NCBI RefSeq assembly: GCF_028737325.1
Contig: NZ_JAQZCH010000001.1
Span: 248,001 to 312,000 of the forward strand
Source: Microbacterium thalli
Lineage (GTDB): Bacteria; Actinomycetota; Actinomycetes; Actinomycetales; Microbacteriaceae
Direction: 5' to 3'
Length of the DNA stretch: 64,000 nucleotides
The translations under genes were made by a program, and so were the position numbers. Numbering within the stretch: position 1 is the stretch's first letter; every line of letters begins with the position of its first letter. This document shows positions 16,647 to 25,710 of the stretch, piece by piece. The notes beneath the pieces were generated by a model. The model ran no database searches. It saw only the letters and a list, made by a program, of their open reading frames with translations, and was not told the DNA's origin.

Positions 16647-19619
16647 ATGTCGCCGCAGGTCCCCCTCCGGCGATGGCGATTCGACGGGCAGTTGCGCCAC
16701 TACCAGGCGGATGTGCTCGACGGCGTCGACGTCACCGGCACCGAGCCGCTTCACATCGTGGCTCCCCCGGGATCGGGCAAGACCCTGCTGGGGCTGCTCC
16801 TCGCGATGCGCCGCGGCACCCGCGCGCTCGTCCTCGCGCCGACCGTCACGATCCGCGACCAATGGGCCGAGACCGCGCGAACGCTCGCCGCCGGGCCCGA
16901 CGAGGTCTCGATCGACGGCGATGCGCTGCGTGATCTGTCGGCCCTGACCTACCAGGCCGTGAGCGTCCTCGACGGCGACAACCCGCTCGCGGCGCTCGCG
17001 CACGACCGCTGGCTGCGCGAGCTTGAGGCGGACGGGCGCTCCGAGCGCGCGGCATCCGAATGGCTCGACGACCTGCGCTCGGGCAACAGCCGGGCCTATG
17101 CATCGGGCATCGCGCGTCGCTCGCGCACGCTGCGGCGGCGCATCGCGCAGGAGGATCCCGACGCGCTCATGCGCGCCCTGCATCCCCGGGCGCGAGCGCT
17201 GATCGAGCGCCTCGTCGCGCACCGCGTCGACACGATCGTGCTCGACGAGTGCCATCATCTGCTCGACCATTGGGCGCTCGTCGTCGCGGCGCTCGTCGCA
17301 CAGCTGCGTGCCGCCGGCCGATCGCCTCTCGTGATCGGACTGACCGCGACGCTGCCGTCGCCCGATGACGGCACCGCCTACGACAACTACACCGCGCTCC
17401 TCGGCGACGTCGACCACGAGGTCCCGGTGCCGGCGGTCGTGCGCGAGGGCAACCTCGCCCCGTACCGCGAGTACGTGCGATTCGTCGAACCGACGGCGGA
17501 CGAGGTGGCCTTCCTCTCGGGGGCGGCCACGGCTCTCGCGGTGCTGATCCGCGCGACCTTCGCTCGCGGCGCGGGCGCCGACCACCTCGTCGACGTGCTG
17601 CAGCCGCCGCTCCCGCACCCCGAGCCCGTCGATGAACCGGATGCCGAGACGTCCCCGCCGCCGGCTCTGCGGCCTCCTCCGGCGCGACCAGAGGAGGCCA
17701 GCACGTCCGACACCGCCGACATCCGGCTGTCCCGAGCGTTCGCCGACGATTTCGCCGGCGCCGAGGCCGCCGCCGCGATGCTGAGCACCGTCCACCCCGA
17801 CCACCCGCTCGTGGCGCGTCTGCCCGCGCTCGCCCGCCGCCCGCCGACGACCGACGAGGCGCTGCGCCTTCTCGGTCGCTTCGCTCTCGACCGGGTGCTG
17901 CCCGACGCATCGGCGCGCGAACAGTGGGATCGGATCCGTGCGACGCTCGCCGATTTCGGGTTCTCGCTCACCGATCGCGGCCTTCGACGCACGCGCGATC
18001 CGATCGACACCATGCTCGCGTCGTCGCTGGCGAAGGACCGGGCCGCGTGCGACATCCTGCGACTCGAGCGCGACCACCTCGGGCCGCGGCTGCGCGCGCT
18101 GATCGTGACCGACTTCAGCGAGCACGGCAACCGCCACGGCGGGCTGATCGGACCCGCCGGCGCCGTGCGCACCTTCGGCGTGCTGACGACGGATGCCGCG
18201 ACCGCCGACCTGCGCGGCGCCCTCATCACGGGTTCGACGACCCGCGTCGCAACCCGCCATGCCGACGCACTCGCGGGAGCCTTCTCGGCAGCGCTGGACG
18301 CGGCCGTCATGACGGCGCCGGTCGCCGACGACCCCGGTGTCACCGAGATCGCCGCGCCGGGCGTCGGCGCCGCGACGTTCGTGCGCGCAGCGGCGGCACT
18401 GCTGACGCGAGGCGAGCTCGACGTGGTGGTCGGAACGCGGGGCCTGTTCGGCGAGGGGTGGGACTGTCCCGCGGTCAACACGCTCATCGACCTGACGTCG
18501 GTCGCGACGCCCGCCGCCACGCAGCAGCTGCGCGGGCGCACGCTGCGCCTCGACCCGGCGTGGCCGGACAAGGTGGCCCACAACTGGACGGTCACGGCGC
18601 TCCTCCCGCCCGCCGCGCCCCTCCACGCCGTCCCCGACCTCGAGCGTCTGCGCCGCAAGCACGCCCGGCTGTGGGGGCTGCACCGCGACGATCCCGGCCG
18701 CATCGTGCGCGGGCTCTCGTCCGCGCTCACCGGGGAGCAGCAACGCCGACTCGACGCGCTCGATCGACCGGCCGCGGCGGACCTGGATGCGCTGACCGTC
18801 CTCATCCCGCGCGAACACACGCACGCGATGTGGCGGGTCGGCGAGCCTTACGACGATCGCGAAGAGGTGGGAGCGCTGGTCGCCCGTCGCGCCGCCGAGC
18901 CCGCGTTCCGCACCCGACGCCGAGCGGATGCCGCTCTCGCGCGCGCGACCGCAGCGCTGGGCGTCGTCGCGGTCGGCGCGCTCGCGCTCATGATCTCGGG
19001 CCCGGTCGGACTCGCCATCGGGTCGGCGCTGCTGCTGAGCGCCACGGGCGTGGGCGTCCCCGTGGCCGTGGCTTGGCTGTCCGCTCGCCGCGCCCACGCA
19101 TCGGCGCCCGAGCTCTACCGTCGCGTCGGGCTCGTCGTCGTCGCGGCGCTGCAGCGGGCGGGCCGCGTCGGAAGCGACGTCCGGCCGAAGGTCATCATCC
19201 CGGCGACCGACGGCGGCGGCGGGATGTCGCCGCCCACCGGCATCCAGCGCTTCGAGGTGGTCGTGACCGGCGCCTCACTCGCGGAGCAACGCCTGTTCGC
19301 GTCGGCGATGTCGGAACTGTTCGCGGCGGTGCGCACCCCGCGCCGTCTGCTCCAGGTCGATGCGGGCGGCCGATCACCGGTCGTGCGCTGGCTGCTCGCG
19401 CGGGCGAACCGCTCGGACCCGTCGCAGTTCCTCGCTGTGCCCACGGCGATCGGCGGCCGGGCGGCGAACCTGACGGCCTTCGTCGACGACTGGCAGCGCC
19501 ACGTCGGGCCGTGCGTGCTGCATGTCATCGACGGTCCGGAATCCCTTGCGATCCTCGCCGAGGCGCGGCGCACGGGAGCCGTCGACGGCGACCTCGCGGT
19601 GGCGGAACGCTGGCACTGA
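16647..19619 (+). CDS. Large SF2 DEAD/DEAH helicase with C-terminal membrane-helix pair
   Basis: 990 residues. Motif I APPGSGKT is at 39-46, motif Ia LAPTVTIRDQW near 72, motif II DECHH near 200, motif III LTATLPS near 231, motif V GTRGLFGEGWDCP near 597 and motif VI QQLRGRTLRLDP near 624: a complete SF2 helicase core of the restriction-helicase type. An insert of ~250 residues separates the two RecA-like domains. After them, residues about 768-811 are two hydrophobic stretches (GVVAVGALALMISG and GLAIGSALLLSATGVGVPVAVAWL) that look like a membrane hairpin, then ~180 residues of unknown domain. It stands alone and its role is unknown; genome defence is a possibility only. Confidence 0.8.
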   Translation: MSPQVPLRRWRFDGQLRHYQADVLDGVDVTGTEPLHIVAPPGSGKTLLGLLLAMRRGTRALVLAPTVTIRDQWAETARTLAAGPDEVSIDGDALRDLSALTYQAVSVLDGDNPLAALAHDRWLRELEADGRSERAASEWLDDLRSGNSRAYASGIARRSRTLRRRIAQEDPDALMRALHPRARALIERLVAHRVDTIVLDECHHLLDHWALVVAALVAQLRAAGRSPLVIGLTATLPSPDDGTAYDNYTALLGDVDHEVPVPAVVREGNLAPYREYVRFVEPTADEVAFLSGAATALAVLIRATFARGAGADHLVDVLQPPLPHPEPVDEPDAETSPPPALRPPPARPEEASTSDTADIRLSRAFADDFAGAEAAAAMLSTVHPDHPLVARLPALARRPPTTDEALRLLGRFALDRVLPDASAREQWDRIRATLADFGFSLTDRGLRRTRDPIDTMLASSLAKDRAACDILRLERDHLGPRLRALIVTDFSEHGNRHGGLIGPAGAVRTFGVLTTDAATADLRGALITGSTTRVATRHADALAGAFSAALDAAVMTAPVADDPGVTEIAAPGVGAATFVRAAAALLTRGELDVVVGTRGLFGEGWDCPAVNTLIDLTSVATPAATQQLRGRTLRLDPAWPDKVAHNWTVTALLPPAAPLHAVPDLERLRRKHARLWGLHRDDPGRIVRGLSSALTGEQQRRLDALDRPAAADLDALTVLIPREHTHAMWRVGEPYDDREEVGALVARRAAEPAFRTRRRADAALARATAALGVVAVGALALMISGPVGLAIGSALLLSATGVGVPVAVAWLSARRAHASAPELYRRVGLVVVAALQRAGRVGSDVRPKVIIPATDGGGGMSPPTGIQRFEVVVTGASLAEQRLFASAMSELFAAVRTPRRLLQVDAGGRSPVVRWLLARANRSDPSQFLAVPTAIGGRAANLTAFVDDWQRHVGPCVLHVIDGPESLAILAEARRTGAVDGDLAVAERWH

Positions 19620-19693
19620 GCCGCGCGACCGGCGCGGAAGCGACATAGCGGGCGGCCGGGGGCGATGTCGGAGGTCCGTGGCATTATTCGAAC

Positions 19694-21178
19694 ATGTCTT
19701 CGAATGGCGGGATTGGTAGCGGGGTCGGGAGCGATGCGGATGTCGCCGCGCTCGCGCAACTCGTCGCCGACGCCGAGCGGGTGACGGATGCCGCGCGCGC
19801 CGCGCAGATCCACGAGGTGCGCGTGCTCGCCGCGGCGGGACGGCTGGCGGAGCAGCAGACGGCCGGGGCGGACGAGCGGATCAAAGCCCGCGAGATGGCG
19901 CTGCGGAGCATCGCCGCGGAACTCGCGGGGGTGTTCGTCACGACGGACCGGACGCTGCAACGACGCATCGACGACGCGCGAGACCTCGTCGAGCACTACC
20001 CCGCGACGATGGACGCCTGGGAAGCGGGACGCATCACCCGGGGGCACGTGCGAGTCATCCAAGACACCGGATGCGTCGTGCCCGCCGAGGTGCGAGGCGA
20101 GTTCGAGCGGGTCGCGATCGAACGGTGTGAGGGCGAGACGCCGAACCGGGTGCGAGGCGCCCTGGAGCATCTCGCGGAACGGCTACACCCGCGCCCGTTC
20201 ACCGAGCGGCACGAGCAGGCGGCCGCAGGGCGGTGCGTGCGCGTGCAGGCGGGGGCGGACGGGATGTCGGACCTGATCGCGACGCTCCCGACCGTGATCG
20301 CCGAAGGCGTGGTCGACCGGCTCACGCGACAGGCACGCGAGATCATCGACGCCCACCCGCAGGCCGACGCGGCCGGGAGTGACGATGGTGCGGCGGAGAC
20401 GGTCGAAGGGGCGAGGCCTGACGCGACTGCGGCCGCGGCTGCGGCTGCGGCTGCGGCTGAAGCAGCTGCGGCGGGCGGTTCGTCGTTCTCGGGCGACACG
20501 CGCACGATCGACCAGATCCGCGCCGACGTGTTCGCGGACCTCCTGCTCGCCGGAACGCCCGCGCTCGACCCCACCGCTGACGGGGACGGAAACGGTGCGC
20601 TCGGAGCGATCCGCGCGAAGGTACAGGTCGTCGTGTCCGCACTCACCCTCACCGGCGAGGACGACGGGCCCGCCGACCTCGTCGGCCGCTCCCCCATCGA
20701 CGCAGCCACCGCCCGGCAACTCGCCGGCGACAACACCGCCTGGGACCGGCTCCTCACCCACCCCGTCACCGGAACCGTGCTCGAGTGCGACACCTACCAA
20801 CCCACCGCCGCCATGCGGCGGCTGCTGCGAGCACGGGACCGGCACTGCCGGTTCCCCGGATGCCGGCAACCCGCCATCCGCTGCGAGATCGACCACACCC
20901 ACGCGGCATCCGACGGCGGACCCACCTGCGTCGGCAACCTCGCCCACCTCTGCAAACGCCACCACGACGTCAAACACCACACCCGCTGGCGCGTCAGACA
21001 GCTGGCAGGAGGACTGCTCGTGTGGACCTCCCCCACGGGGCGGGTCTACCGCGAAGACGCGCCGCCACCCGTCGTGGCCTTCGCTCCGGCGATCGATCCG
21101 CCACCGCGGACATCACCACCGCGGACATCACCACCGTTCGGTGACCCACCACCGTTCGGTGACCCACCGCCGTTCTGA
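19694..21178 (+). CDS. HNH endonuclease with DUF222 (13E12-repeat family)
   Basis: 494 residues. The N-terminal DUF222 helical domain (about 25-230, with DRTLQRRIDDARDLVEHYP and GRITRGHVRVIQ) is followed by a poly-Ala linker, then a C-terminal HNH nuclease domain (about 380-440): CRFPGC, EIDHTHAASDGGPT, NLAHLCKRHHDVKHH. The two Cys and the His-Asn-His residues are all present. Such genes occur in many copies in actinobacterial genomes, often as mobile or recombining units. The last ~25 residues are short repeats (RTSPP twice, FGDPPP twice). ATG at 19694 fits DUF222. Confidence 0.9.
   Translation: MSSNGGIGSGVGSDADVAALAQLVADAERVTDAARAAQIHEVRVLAAAGRLAEQQTAGADERIKAREMALRSIAAELAGVFVTTDRTLQRRIDDARDLVEHYPATMDAWEAGRITRGHVRVIQDTGCVVPAEVRGEFERVAIERCEGETPNRVRGALEHLAERLHPRPFTERHEQAAAGRCVRVQAGADGMSDLIATLPTVIAEGVVDRLTRQAREIIDAHPQADAAGSDDGAAETVEGARPDATAAAAAAAAAAEAAAAGGSSFSGDTRTIDQIRADVFADLLLAGTPALDPTADGDGNGALGAIRAKVQVVVSALTLTGEDDGPADLVGRSPIDAATARQLAGDNTAWDRLLTHPVTGTVLECDTYQPTAAMRRLLRARDRHCRFPGCRQPAIRCEIDHTHAASDGGPTCVGNLAHLCKRHHDVKHHTRWRVRQLAGGLLVWTSPTGRVYREDAPPPVVAFAPAIDPPPRTSPPRTSPPFGDPPPFGDPPPF
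20435..20458 (+). repeat. GCGGCT hexanucleotide array encoding poly-Ala
   Basis: Four perfect GCGGCT units inside the HNH gene encode an uninterrupted Ala tract in the linker between DUF222 and HNH. Unit size is a multiple of 3, so copy-number change would alter linker length without shifting frame. Confidence 0.8.
21107..21177 (+). repeat. 3'-terminal tandem repeats of the HNH gene
   Basis: A 15-base unit (CCGCGGACATCACCA) in two copies is followed by an 18-base unit with CGTTCGGTGACCCACC core in about 2.5 copies, ending at the stop codon. They encode the Pro-rich tail. Confidence 0.7.
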
Positions 21179-21300
21179 CCCGCGGACCGGGTGCCCACGG
21201 CTGCGCCGAGACTGCGCGGATGCGCTCGGCGACATCGCATCTTCTCCCGGCACAACATGCCGCGGCCAGATCCGAAGGCCACGCCCACCTGGCGGCGACG

Positions 21301-21389
21301 GCGATCACTCCCCCTCGGCGCTCGCGGCGGCCTCGGCGATCACTCCGCCTCGGCGCTCGCGGCGGCTTCGGCGCTCGCGGCGGCTTCCG
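21301..21389. repeat. 35-base tandem repeat spanning the 3' end of the glycosylase gene
   Basis: Two 35-base copies (21301-21335 and 21336-21370), each starting GCGATCACTCC, plus a partial third copy. The TGA of the glycosylase gene (minus strand, 21342-21340) lies in the second copy, and the same trinucleotide recurs in the first. 35 is not a multiple of 3. Confidence 0.75.
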
Positions 21390-22050
21390 CGGCGCCACGG
21401 CCCCAGCGGAAGGCCGACACGGTCGGGTCATCCGCGATCCAGAAGCGCCACGGAAACGCCGCCGTGCCTGCCACGCCCGCGACGCCGACGCGCGGACCCG
21501 TCGCCACCGCAGCCTCGGCGTCGTCGCGCAGCAGCAGTCGCGCGACGGCACCGGCCCGCTCGACGCCGCTCACCGCGTCGATACCGTCGTGCACCGGATA
21601 CCGCAGCCCCACCGCGTCGCCGAGCCGCCCGGGTCCCCGCGCCAGATCTCGCGCCACCCGCGCCGCGGGACGCCTCGCGTGCGCGGCATCCGTCCCCTCG
21701 ACGATCTCCGCGGCGCGCAGCAGCACTCCCCCGGCCACGCCGGCTGGCCCGCAGACGACGTTCACACACGAGTGGATGCCGTGACTGAGGTACACGTACA
21801 GGTGGCCCGGCTCGCCCCACATCGTCGCGTTGCGCGCGGTCGGGCCCATCCGGGCGTGCGACCCCGGGTCGGGCCGGTCGCCGGTGTCGCGGCCGTGATA
21901 CGCCTCGACCTCGGTCAGCCTCGCCGTCACGGCGACTCCGTCGACCGACACCCGCAGCAACCCGCCGAGCAGCAGCGGTGCGACATCGAGGGGCAGCGCC
22001 GACAGCTCCTCGCGCGTCGCGGAGTGGAAGCCGGCCGGAACGGCGGTCAC
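21340..22050 (-). CDS. DNA-3-methyladenine glycosylase (AAG/MPG family)
   Basis: 236-residue base-excision repair enzyme that removes alkylated purines. LTEVEAYHGRDTGDRPD (about residue 46) carries the catalytic Glu in the family EVEAY motif. ARNATMWGEPGHLYVYLSHGIHSCVNVV is the MPG block that inserts Tyr into the helix. LLRAAEIVEG and ARGPGRLGDAVG follow. GTG 22050 overlaps the upstream stop as GTGA; GTG 22074 is an alternative adding 8 residues. The C-terminus (EAAASAEAAASAEAE) is repeat-derived. Last gene of the zinc operon run. Confidence 0.9.
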   Translation of the reverse strand: MTAVPAGFHSATREELSALPLDVAPLLLGGLLRVSVDGVAVTARLTEVEAYHGRDTGDRPDPGSHARMGPTARNATMWGEPGHLYVYLSHGIHSCVNVVCGPAGVAGGVLLRAAEIVEGTDAAHARRPAARVARDLARGPGRLGDAVGLRYPVHDGIDAVSGVERAGAVARLLLRDDAEAAVATGPRVGVAGVAGTAAFPWRFWIADDPTVSAFRWGRGAAEAAASAEAAASAEAE

Positions 22051-23477
22051 GGCCGCGGCGCGCTCTGGCACCACGAGATGTCGAAGCCGCTGAGGGCCCG
22101 GACCTCCTCGCCGGTGCCGATGTCGACGATGTGCGTCTGCAGCCGCTCCGGCAGCGGCAGCAGATACGCGTCGTACGGGTTCGAGACGGCGTCCGGCGCC
22201 ACGAGGAACGCCGCGTACCGGCTGCTCGGCGACACGCAGGTGTGCAGCAGCAGGTCGTCCGAGTCGACCGAGAAGACCTCGCGCGCCGAACCGTCGGCGC
22301 CGACCAGCGCGACCGACGTCGACAGCACGCTGAAGCCCTCGACCTGCGAGAGGACTCGTAGCGTCTCGTCGGCGGTGCCGGGCAGCGCCGTCACCGCCTG
22401 CGTCTCGCCGAGCGCGGGGTCGGTGGGCGTGAGCGCGCGCTCCTCGGCCGTCGCCAGGTCGATCGCGACGAGACCGCTCGCGCGCTGCACGATCGCCTCG
22501 GTCGACCCGCGTGCGATCCCGTCGATCGTGATCGCGTTGCCGAGCGCGACCGGCGGGCCGCCCGCGGTCGAGACGAGAGTCAGCGCGCTGTCGAACGTCA
22601 GCAGCAGCACGGCGTCAGTGCCGGGCACGAAGCGCCAGTCGTCGGTCCGCGAATCGGCGCCCTGGATCTCGAGCTGCGTCGGCTCGTCGTCGGCTCGCGC
22701 GTCCGCGAGCGACGCGGTGAACAGCGCGCTCTCGAGCCCGCCGCCCGCACCGATGTCGGCGTCGGTGAAGGTGTAGCCGATGAGGTCGCCGCGGTCGGCG
22801 GTCTGCAGGTTCGTCACGGTGCCGCGCCCGGGCAGCGGCAGCTCGCGCGCCCGCTGACCGTCACGGTCGGTGACGAGGAGGGTGGAGGTGCCGTCCTCGC
22901 CCGTCGAAACGATCGCCAGATGAGTCGACGTCGCCCGGAAGTCCTCGATGCGCGGGTGCGTGAACACCGGCACCGCGTTCTCGCCGTCGAGCCCCGTGCG
23001 GAAGATCGTGTCTTCATCGCCGCCGCGCTGCAGCAGGAAGGTCTCGAGCGGAGGTGTCGTGAACGTCTGCTCGACCATCCCCGCGGGACCGCCGCCGAGC
23101 CCCCGCAGCCCGTCGATGCGGACGGAGTACTCGGTGTCGTCGCGCAGCGGCAGTGTGAACCGGATGCCGATCTGCCGACCCGACGTGTCGACCGTGAAGT
23201 CCGCGGCCGGCTCGATCTGCACCTGGGCGGGATCGATCTCGACGAGCGACTGCGTCGTCGTGACAATCATCCGCGACCCCGCCGACTCGATCGCGGCCTG
23301 CGGGTCGATGCTCATCGACGTCGCCCGCGGTCCCTGGATGGTGGTCAGGATACCGCTGGCCCCGCCGACCAGCGCGAGCGCGCCGATCACGACGGCCATC
23401 GCGACGACGAACCGCCGCGAACGGCGGTCGCGCGAACGCGCGCGGCGCGACCCGGTGGGCGCAGCCTCAGTACTCAT
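22047..23477 (-). CDS. Membrane-anchored TolB/WD40-like beta-propeller protein
   Basis: 476 residues. A basic N-terminus and one transmembrane helix (about 26-48, FVVAMAVVIGALALVGGASG) anchor it. An Ig-like segment follows (FTLPLRDDTEYSVRIDGLRG, about 105-125), then repeated blades with NAVPVFTHPRIEDFRA, LLVTDRDGQRARELPLPG and similar motifs as in TolB/DPP-type propellers. No peptidase residues are seen. ATG 23477 overlaps the previous gene by 11 bases, so it is translated with the zinc-permease genes. The function is unknown; surface binding or signalling is possible. Confidence 0.75.
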   Translation of the reverse strand: MSTEAAPTGSRRARSRDRRSRRFVVAMAVVIGALALVGGASGILTTIQGPRATSMSIDPQAAIESAGSRMIVTTTQSLVEIDPAQVQIEPAADFTVDTSGRQIGIRFTLPLRDDTEYSVRIDGLRGLGGGPAGMVEQTFTTPPLETFLLQRGGDEDTIFRTGLDGENAVPVFTHPRIEDFRATSTHLAIVSTGEDGTSTLLVTDRDGQRARELPLPGRGTVTNLQTADRGDLIGYTFTDADIGAGGGLESALFTASLADARADDEPTQLEIQGADSRTDDWRFVPGTDAVLLLTFDSALTLVSTAGGPPVALGNAITIDGIARGSTEAIVQRASGLVAIDLATAEERALTPTDPALGETQAVTALPGTADETLRVLSQVEGFSVLSTSVALVGADGSAREVFSVDSDDLLLHTCVSPSSRYAAFLVAPDAVSNPYDAYLLPLPERLQTHIVDIGTGEEVRALSGFDISWCQSAPRP

Positions 23478-24294
23478 ACGGGTCCTCGGGCTCATCGATG
23501 GCCTGCACCCCGGTGGCCTCGACGACGAGCGCACCATCGCGGTCACGGATGACGCCGGTGACGGTGACCCAGTCTCCGGTCGACGGCACCGCCTCGACAG
23601 CGCCGCCGATGGGGATGCTCGCGGGCTGCGCATCGATGACGCAGTGGGTGATCACGAGCCGGGTCAGCCCGAAGCCGCCGCCGTCGGACGGCGTGACGAA
23701 GCCGGTGAGGGTGATCTCGTTGCCCTCGAACGCCTCAGGGTTCGTGGCCGTCGCGAACACGCTCGCCCACTCGCCGACACCGAACGCGGCGGTGTCGCCC
23801 GTCGTGGCCAGCGCGACGGTACCGGCGCCCTGGAACAACGGCGGCGCGCCGGTGTCGCGCGACATCGCGAGCTCCGCCGAGAGGGTGGCCGGCGGGGTCA
23901 CCAGCGCCACCGCGACGAGACCCGTCGCGACGATGCCGCCGCTCGCCGTGACCAGGAACCGCCACGGCGTACCCGCCTCGAGGTCGGCGTGCTCGTGACC
24001 GGCGTGCGTGTGACCGGCGGGGGCCGAGGTACCGGCGTGCGCGTCTCCGGCAGCCGGGGCGTGCTGCTCGCCGTGGTCGTGACCGTGCTCGGCCTCGGCG
24101 CCCAGCGGCAGCGCGAAGCTGACGACGGCACCGATCAGCCCGAGCACCGACATCCCGACGGCGAACCAGGCGGACTCGGGGTTGATGTACAGGCCGATGC
24201 GTCCGGTCAGCGCGAGGGTCACGGTGATCGCCGCGAGCGCGGCGGCCAGCCCCACGCCGAACAGGCGGGTCAGCACGGCGGACGACTTAGGCAA
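23467..24294 (-). CDS. TIGR03943 family membrane protein, partner of DUF318 permease (YcgQ-like)
   Basis: 275 residues. Three hydrophobic helices (about 9-30, 44-62, 113-137) are separated by a His-rich loop (about 68-105: HGHDHGEQH, HTHAGHEHAD) able to bind zinc. The C-terminal half is an extracytoplasmic OB-like domain with ITLTGFVTPSDGGGFGLTRLVITHCVIDAQP, the diagnostic block of TIGR03943. It overlaps the permease gene by 8 bases; the same pairing is ycgR-ycgQ in Bacillus subtilis. With Zur next door, a role in metal trafficking is inferred. Confidence 0.85.
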   Translation of the reverse strand: MPKSSAVLTRLFGVGLAAALAAITVTLALTGRIGLYINPESAWFAVGMSVLGLIGAVVSFALPLGAEAEHGHDHGEQHAPAAGDAHAGTSAPAGHTHAGHEHADLEAGTPWRFLVTASGGIVATGLVAVALVTPPATLSAELAMSRDTGAPPLFQGAGTVALATTGDTAAFGVGEWASVFATATNPEAFEGNEITLTGFVTPSDGGGFGLTRLVITHCVIDAQPASIPIGGAVEAVPSTGDWVTVTGVIRDRDGALVVEATGVQAIDEPEDPYEY

Positions 24295-25297
24295 GGAGGT
24301 TCACCACCCCACCGAGCGCGATGGCGAACAGCACGACGATGACGACCAGCCCCACCAGCACTCGCGAGCGGAGCGTCGTGCGCATGAGCGCGAGCATCTT
24401 CACGTCCACGAGCGGGCCGACCAGCAGGAACGCGACGATCGATCCGGGCGTGAAGGTCGACGCAAACGACAGCGCGAAGAACGAGTCGACGTTCGAGCAG
24501 ATCGACACGATCATCGCCAGCGCGATCATCGCGAGGATCGACAGCGCGGGATTCGACCCGATCGCCAGCAGCGCGTCGCGCGGCACGAGCACCTGCACGG
24601 CGCCGGCGATCGCCGAGCCCAGCACGAGCGCCGGCATGACGGCCCGCAGCTCGACGACGAACTGCGCGAGGCTGCGCCGCCCGCGTCCGCCCGGGTCTTC
24701 GGCCGCCAGCTCGCATGTCGCCAGGAAGCGGTCGGTGAGCAGCGCGTCGGGATCGGGATGCCGCGAGTACAGCCACCCGATGAGGTTGGCCACGATGTAG
24801 CCGCCGACGAGACGGGCGACGAGGATGCCGTCGTCGAACCCGAACGCCTGATGCGTCGTGATGATCACGATGGGGTTCACGATGGGTGCGGCGATGAGGA
24901 ACGTCATCGTCTCGGGCACCGAGAACCCGCGGATCATGAGACCTCGGGCGAAGGGCAGGTTGCCGCACTCGCAGACCGGGATCAGCATGCCCAGCAGCGA
25001 CAGCACCGCCCGGCGGGCCCAGGCGCGACGCGGCATCCATCGCTCGATGACCCCCGGCGGCACCCACACCTGCACGACGATCGAGAGCGCGACGCCCAGC
25101 AGCACGAAGGGCAGCGACTCGATGAGCACGCTCAGCCCGAGCGTGACACCGTCCTGCGCGCGCAGCGGCAGCGCCGGCCCGGGCGTCAGGACGGCGACAC
25201 CCAGCAGCGCGGCGATCACGACCGCACCGGTCCCGAGCAGGACGACGGTGCGCGTCGCCGGCGAGGGTGCGAGCCGTGCGGTCTTAGGAGCCGTCAC
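24287..25297 (-). CDS. DUF318/COG0701 permease (YcgR-like)
   Basis: 336-residue polytopic membrane protein with about eight helices. GMLIPVCECGNLPFARGLMIRG contains the Pro-x-Cys-Glu-Cys-Gly motif that defines this permease family, and the second half repeats the fold with NVDSFFALSFASTFTPGSIVAFLLVGPLVDVKM. Its transported species is not known; a metal or metal complex is likely given the TIGR03943 partner and zur. The start overlaps zur by 14 bases. Confidence 0.88.
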   Translation of the reverse strand: MTAPKTARLAPSPATRTVVLLGTGAVVIAALLGVAVLTPGPALPLRAQDGVTLGLSVLIESLPFVLLGVALSIVVQVWVPPGVIERWMPRRAWARRAVLSLLGMLIPVCECGNLPFARGLMIRGFSVPETMTFLIAAPIVNPIVIITTHQAFGFDDGILVARLVGGYIVANLIGWLYSRHPDPDALLTDRFLATCELAAEDPGGRGRRSLAQFVVELRAVMPALVLGSAIAGAVQVLVPRDALLAIGSNPALSILAMIALAMIVSICSNVDSFFALSFASTFTPGSIVAFLLVGPLVDVKMLALMRTTLRSRVLVGLVVIVVLFAIALGGVVNLLA

Positions 25298-25700
25298 GCT
25301 CGTCGTCGCGCCGCAGTGCCGAGCACGCGGCGCAGAGACCGAAGATGTCGACGACGTGCTCCGCGCGGGTGAACCCGTTCGCGGCGGCGGTGCGGTGCGC
25401 CCACTCCTCGACGTCGGATGCCTGGATCTCGACGGTGAGACCGCACGAACGGCAGATCAGGTGGTGGTGGTGCCCTGCGCTCGAGCAGGCACGGTAGATG
25501 GCCTCGCCCTCGGGGCTCTGCAGCTGGTCGGCCTCACCCGACGCCGCGAGCGTCGCGAGCGCACGGTAGACGGTGGCCAGCCCGATGCCGGTGTTGTCGT
25601 CGCGAAGCGACGCGTGCAGGTCCTGAGCCGAGACGAAACCCCGCGCGTCCGAGAGCGCGGTGCGCACGCGCTCGCGCTGCCATGTGTTCCGCTGGGCCAT
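25284..25700 (-). CDS. zur: Zinc uptake regulator, Fur family
   Basis: 138-residue DNA-binding repressor. The winged helix (FVSAQDLHASLRDDNTGIGLATVYRALATLAASGEA) is Fur-like. HHHHLICRSCG (about 75-85) supplies regulatory His and one CxxC, and FGLCAAC near residue 122 the other CxxC of the structural zinc site. Its place between znuB (10-base gap) and a metal permease identifies it as Zur rather than Fur. A plausible target site is at the znuA promoter at 56.0 kb; none was found in front of its own operon. Confidence 0.9.
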   Translation of the reverse strand: MAQRNTWQRERVRTALSDARGFVSAQDLHASLRDDNTGIGLATVYRALATLAASGEADQLQSPEGEAIYRACSSAGHHHHLICRSCGLTVEIQASDVEEWAHRTAAANGFTRAEHVVDIFGLCAACSALRRDDERDGS

Positions 25701-25710
25701 GGCGGCGAGT

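Noticed and set aside
16647..21178. Helicase plus HNH gene as a two-gene defence island
   Set aside because: The HNH protein belongs to the common, multicopy DUF222 family and is not operonic with the helicase (75-base gap, no overlap). Adjacency alone is not evidence.
21301..21389. CRISPR-like array
   Set aside because: Repeats are directly adjacent with no spacers and there are no cas genes; it is a plain tandem repeat.
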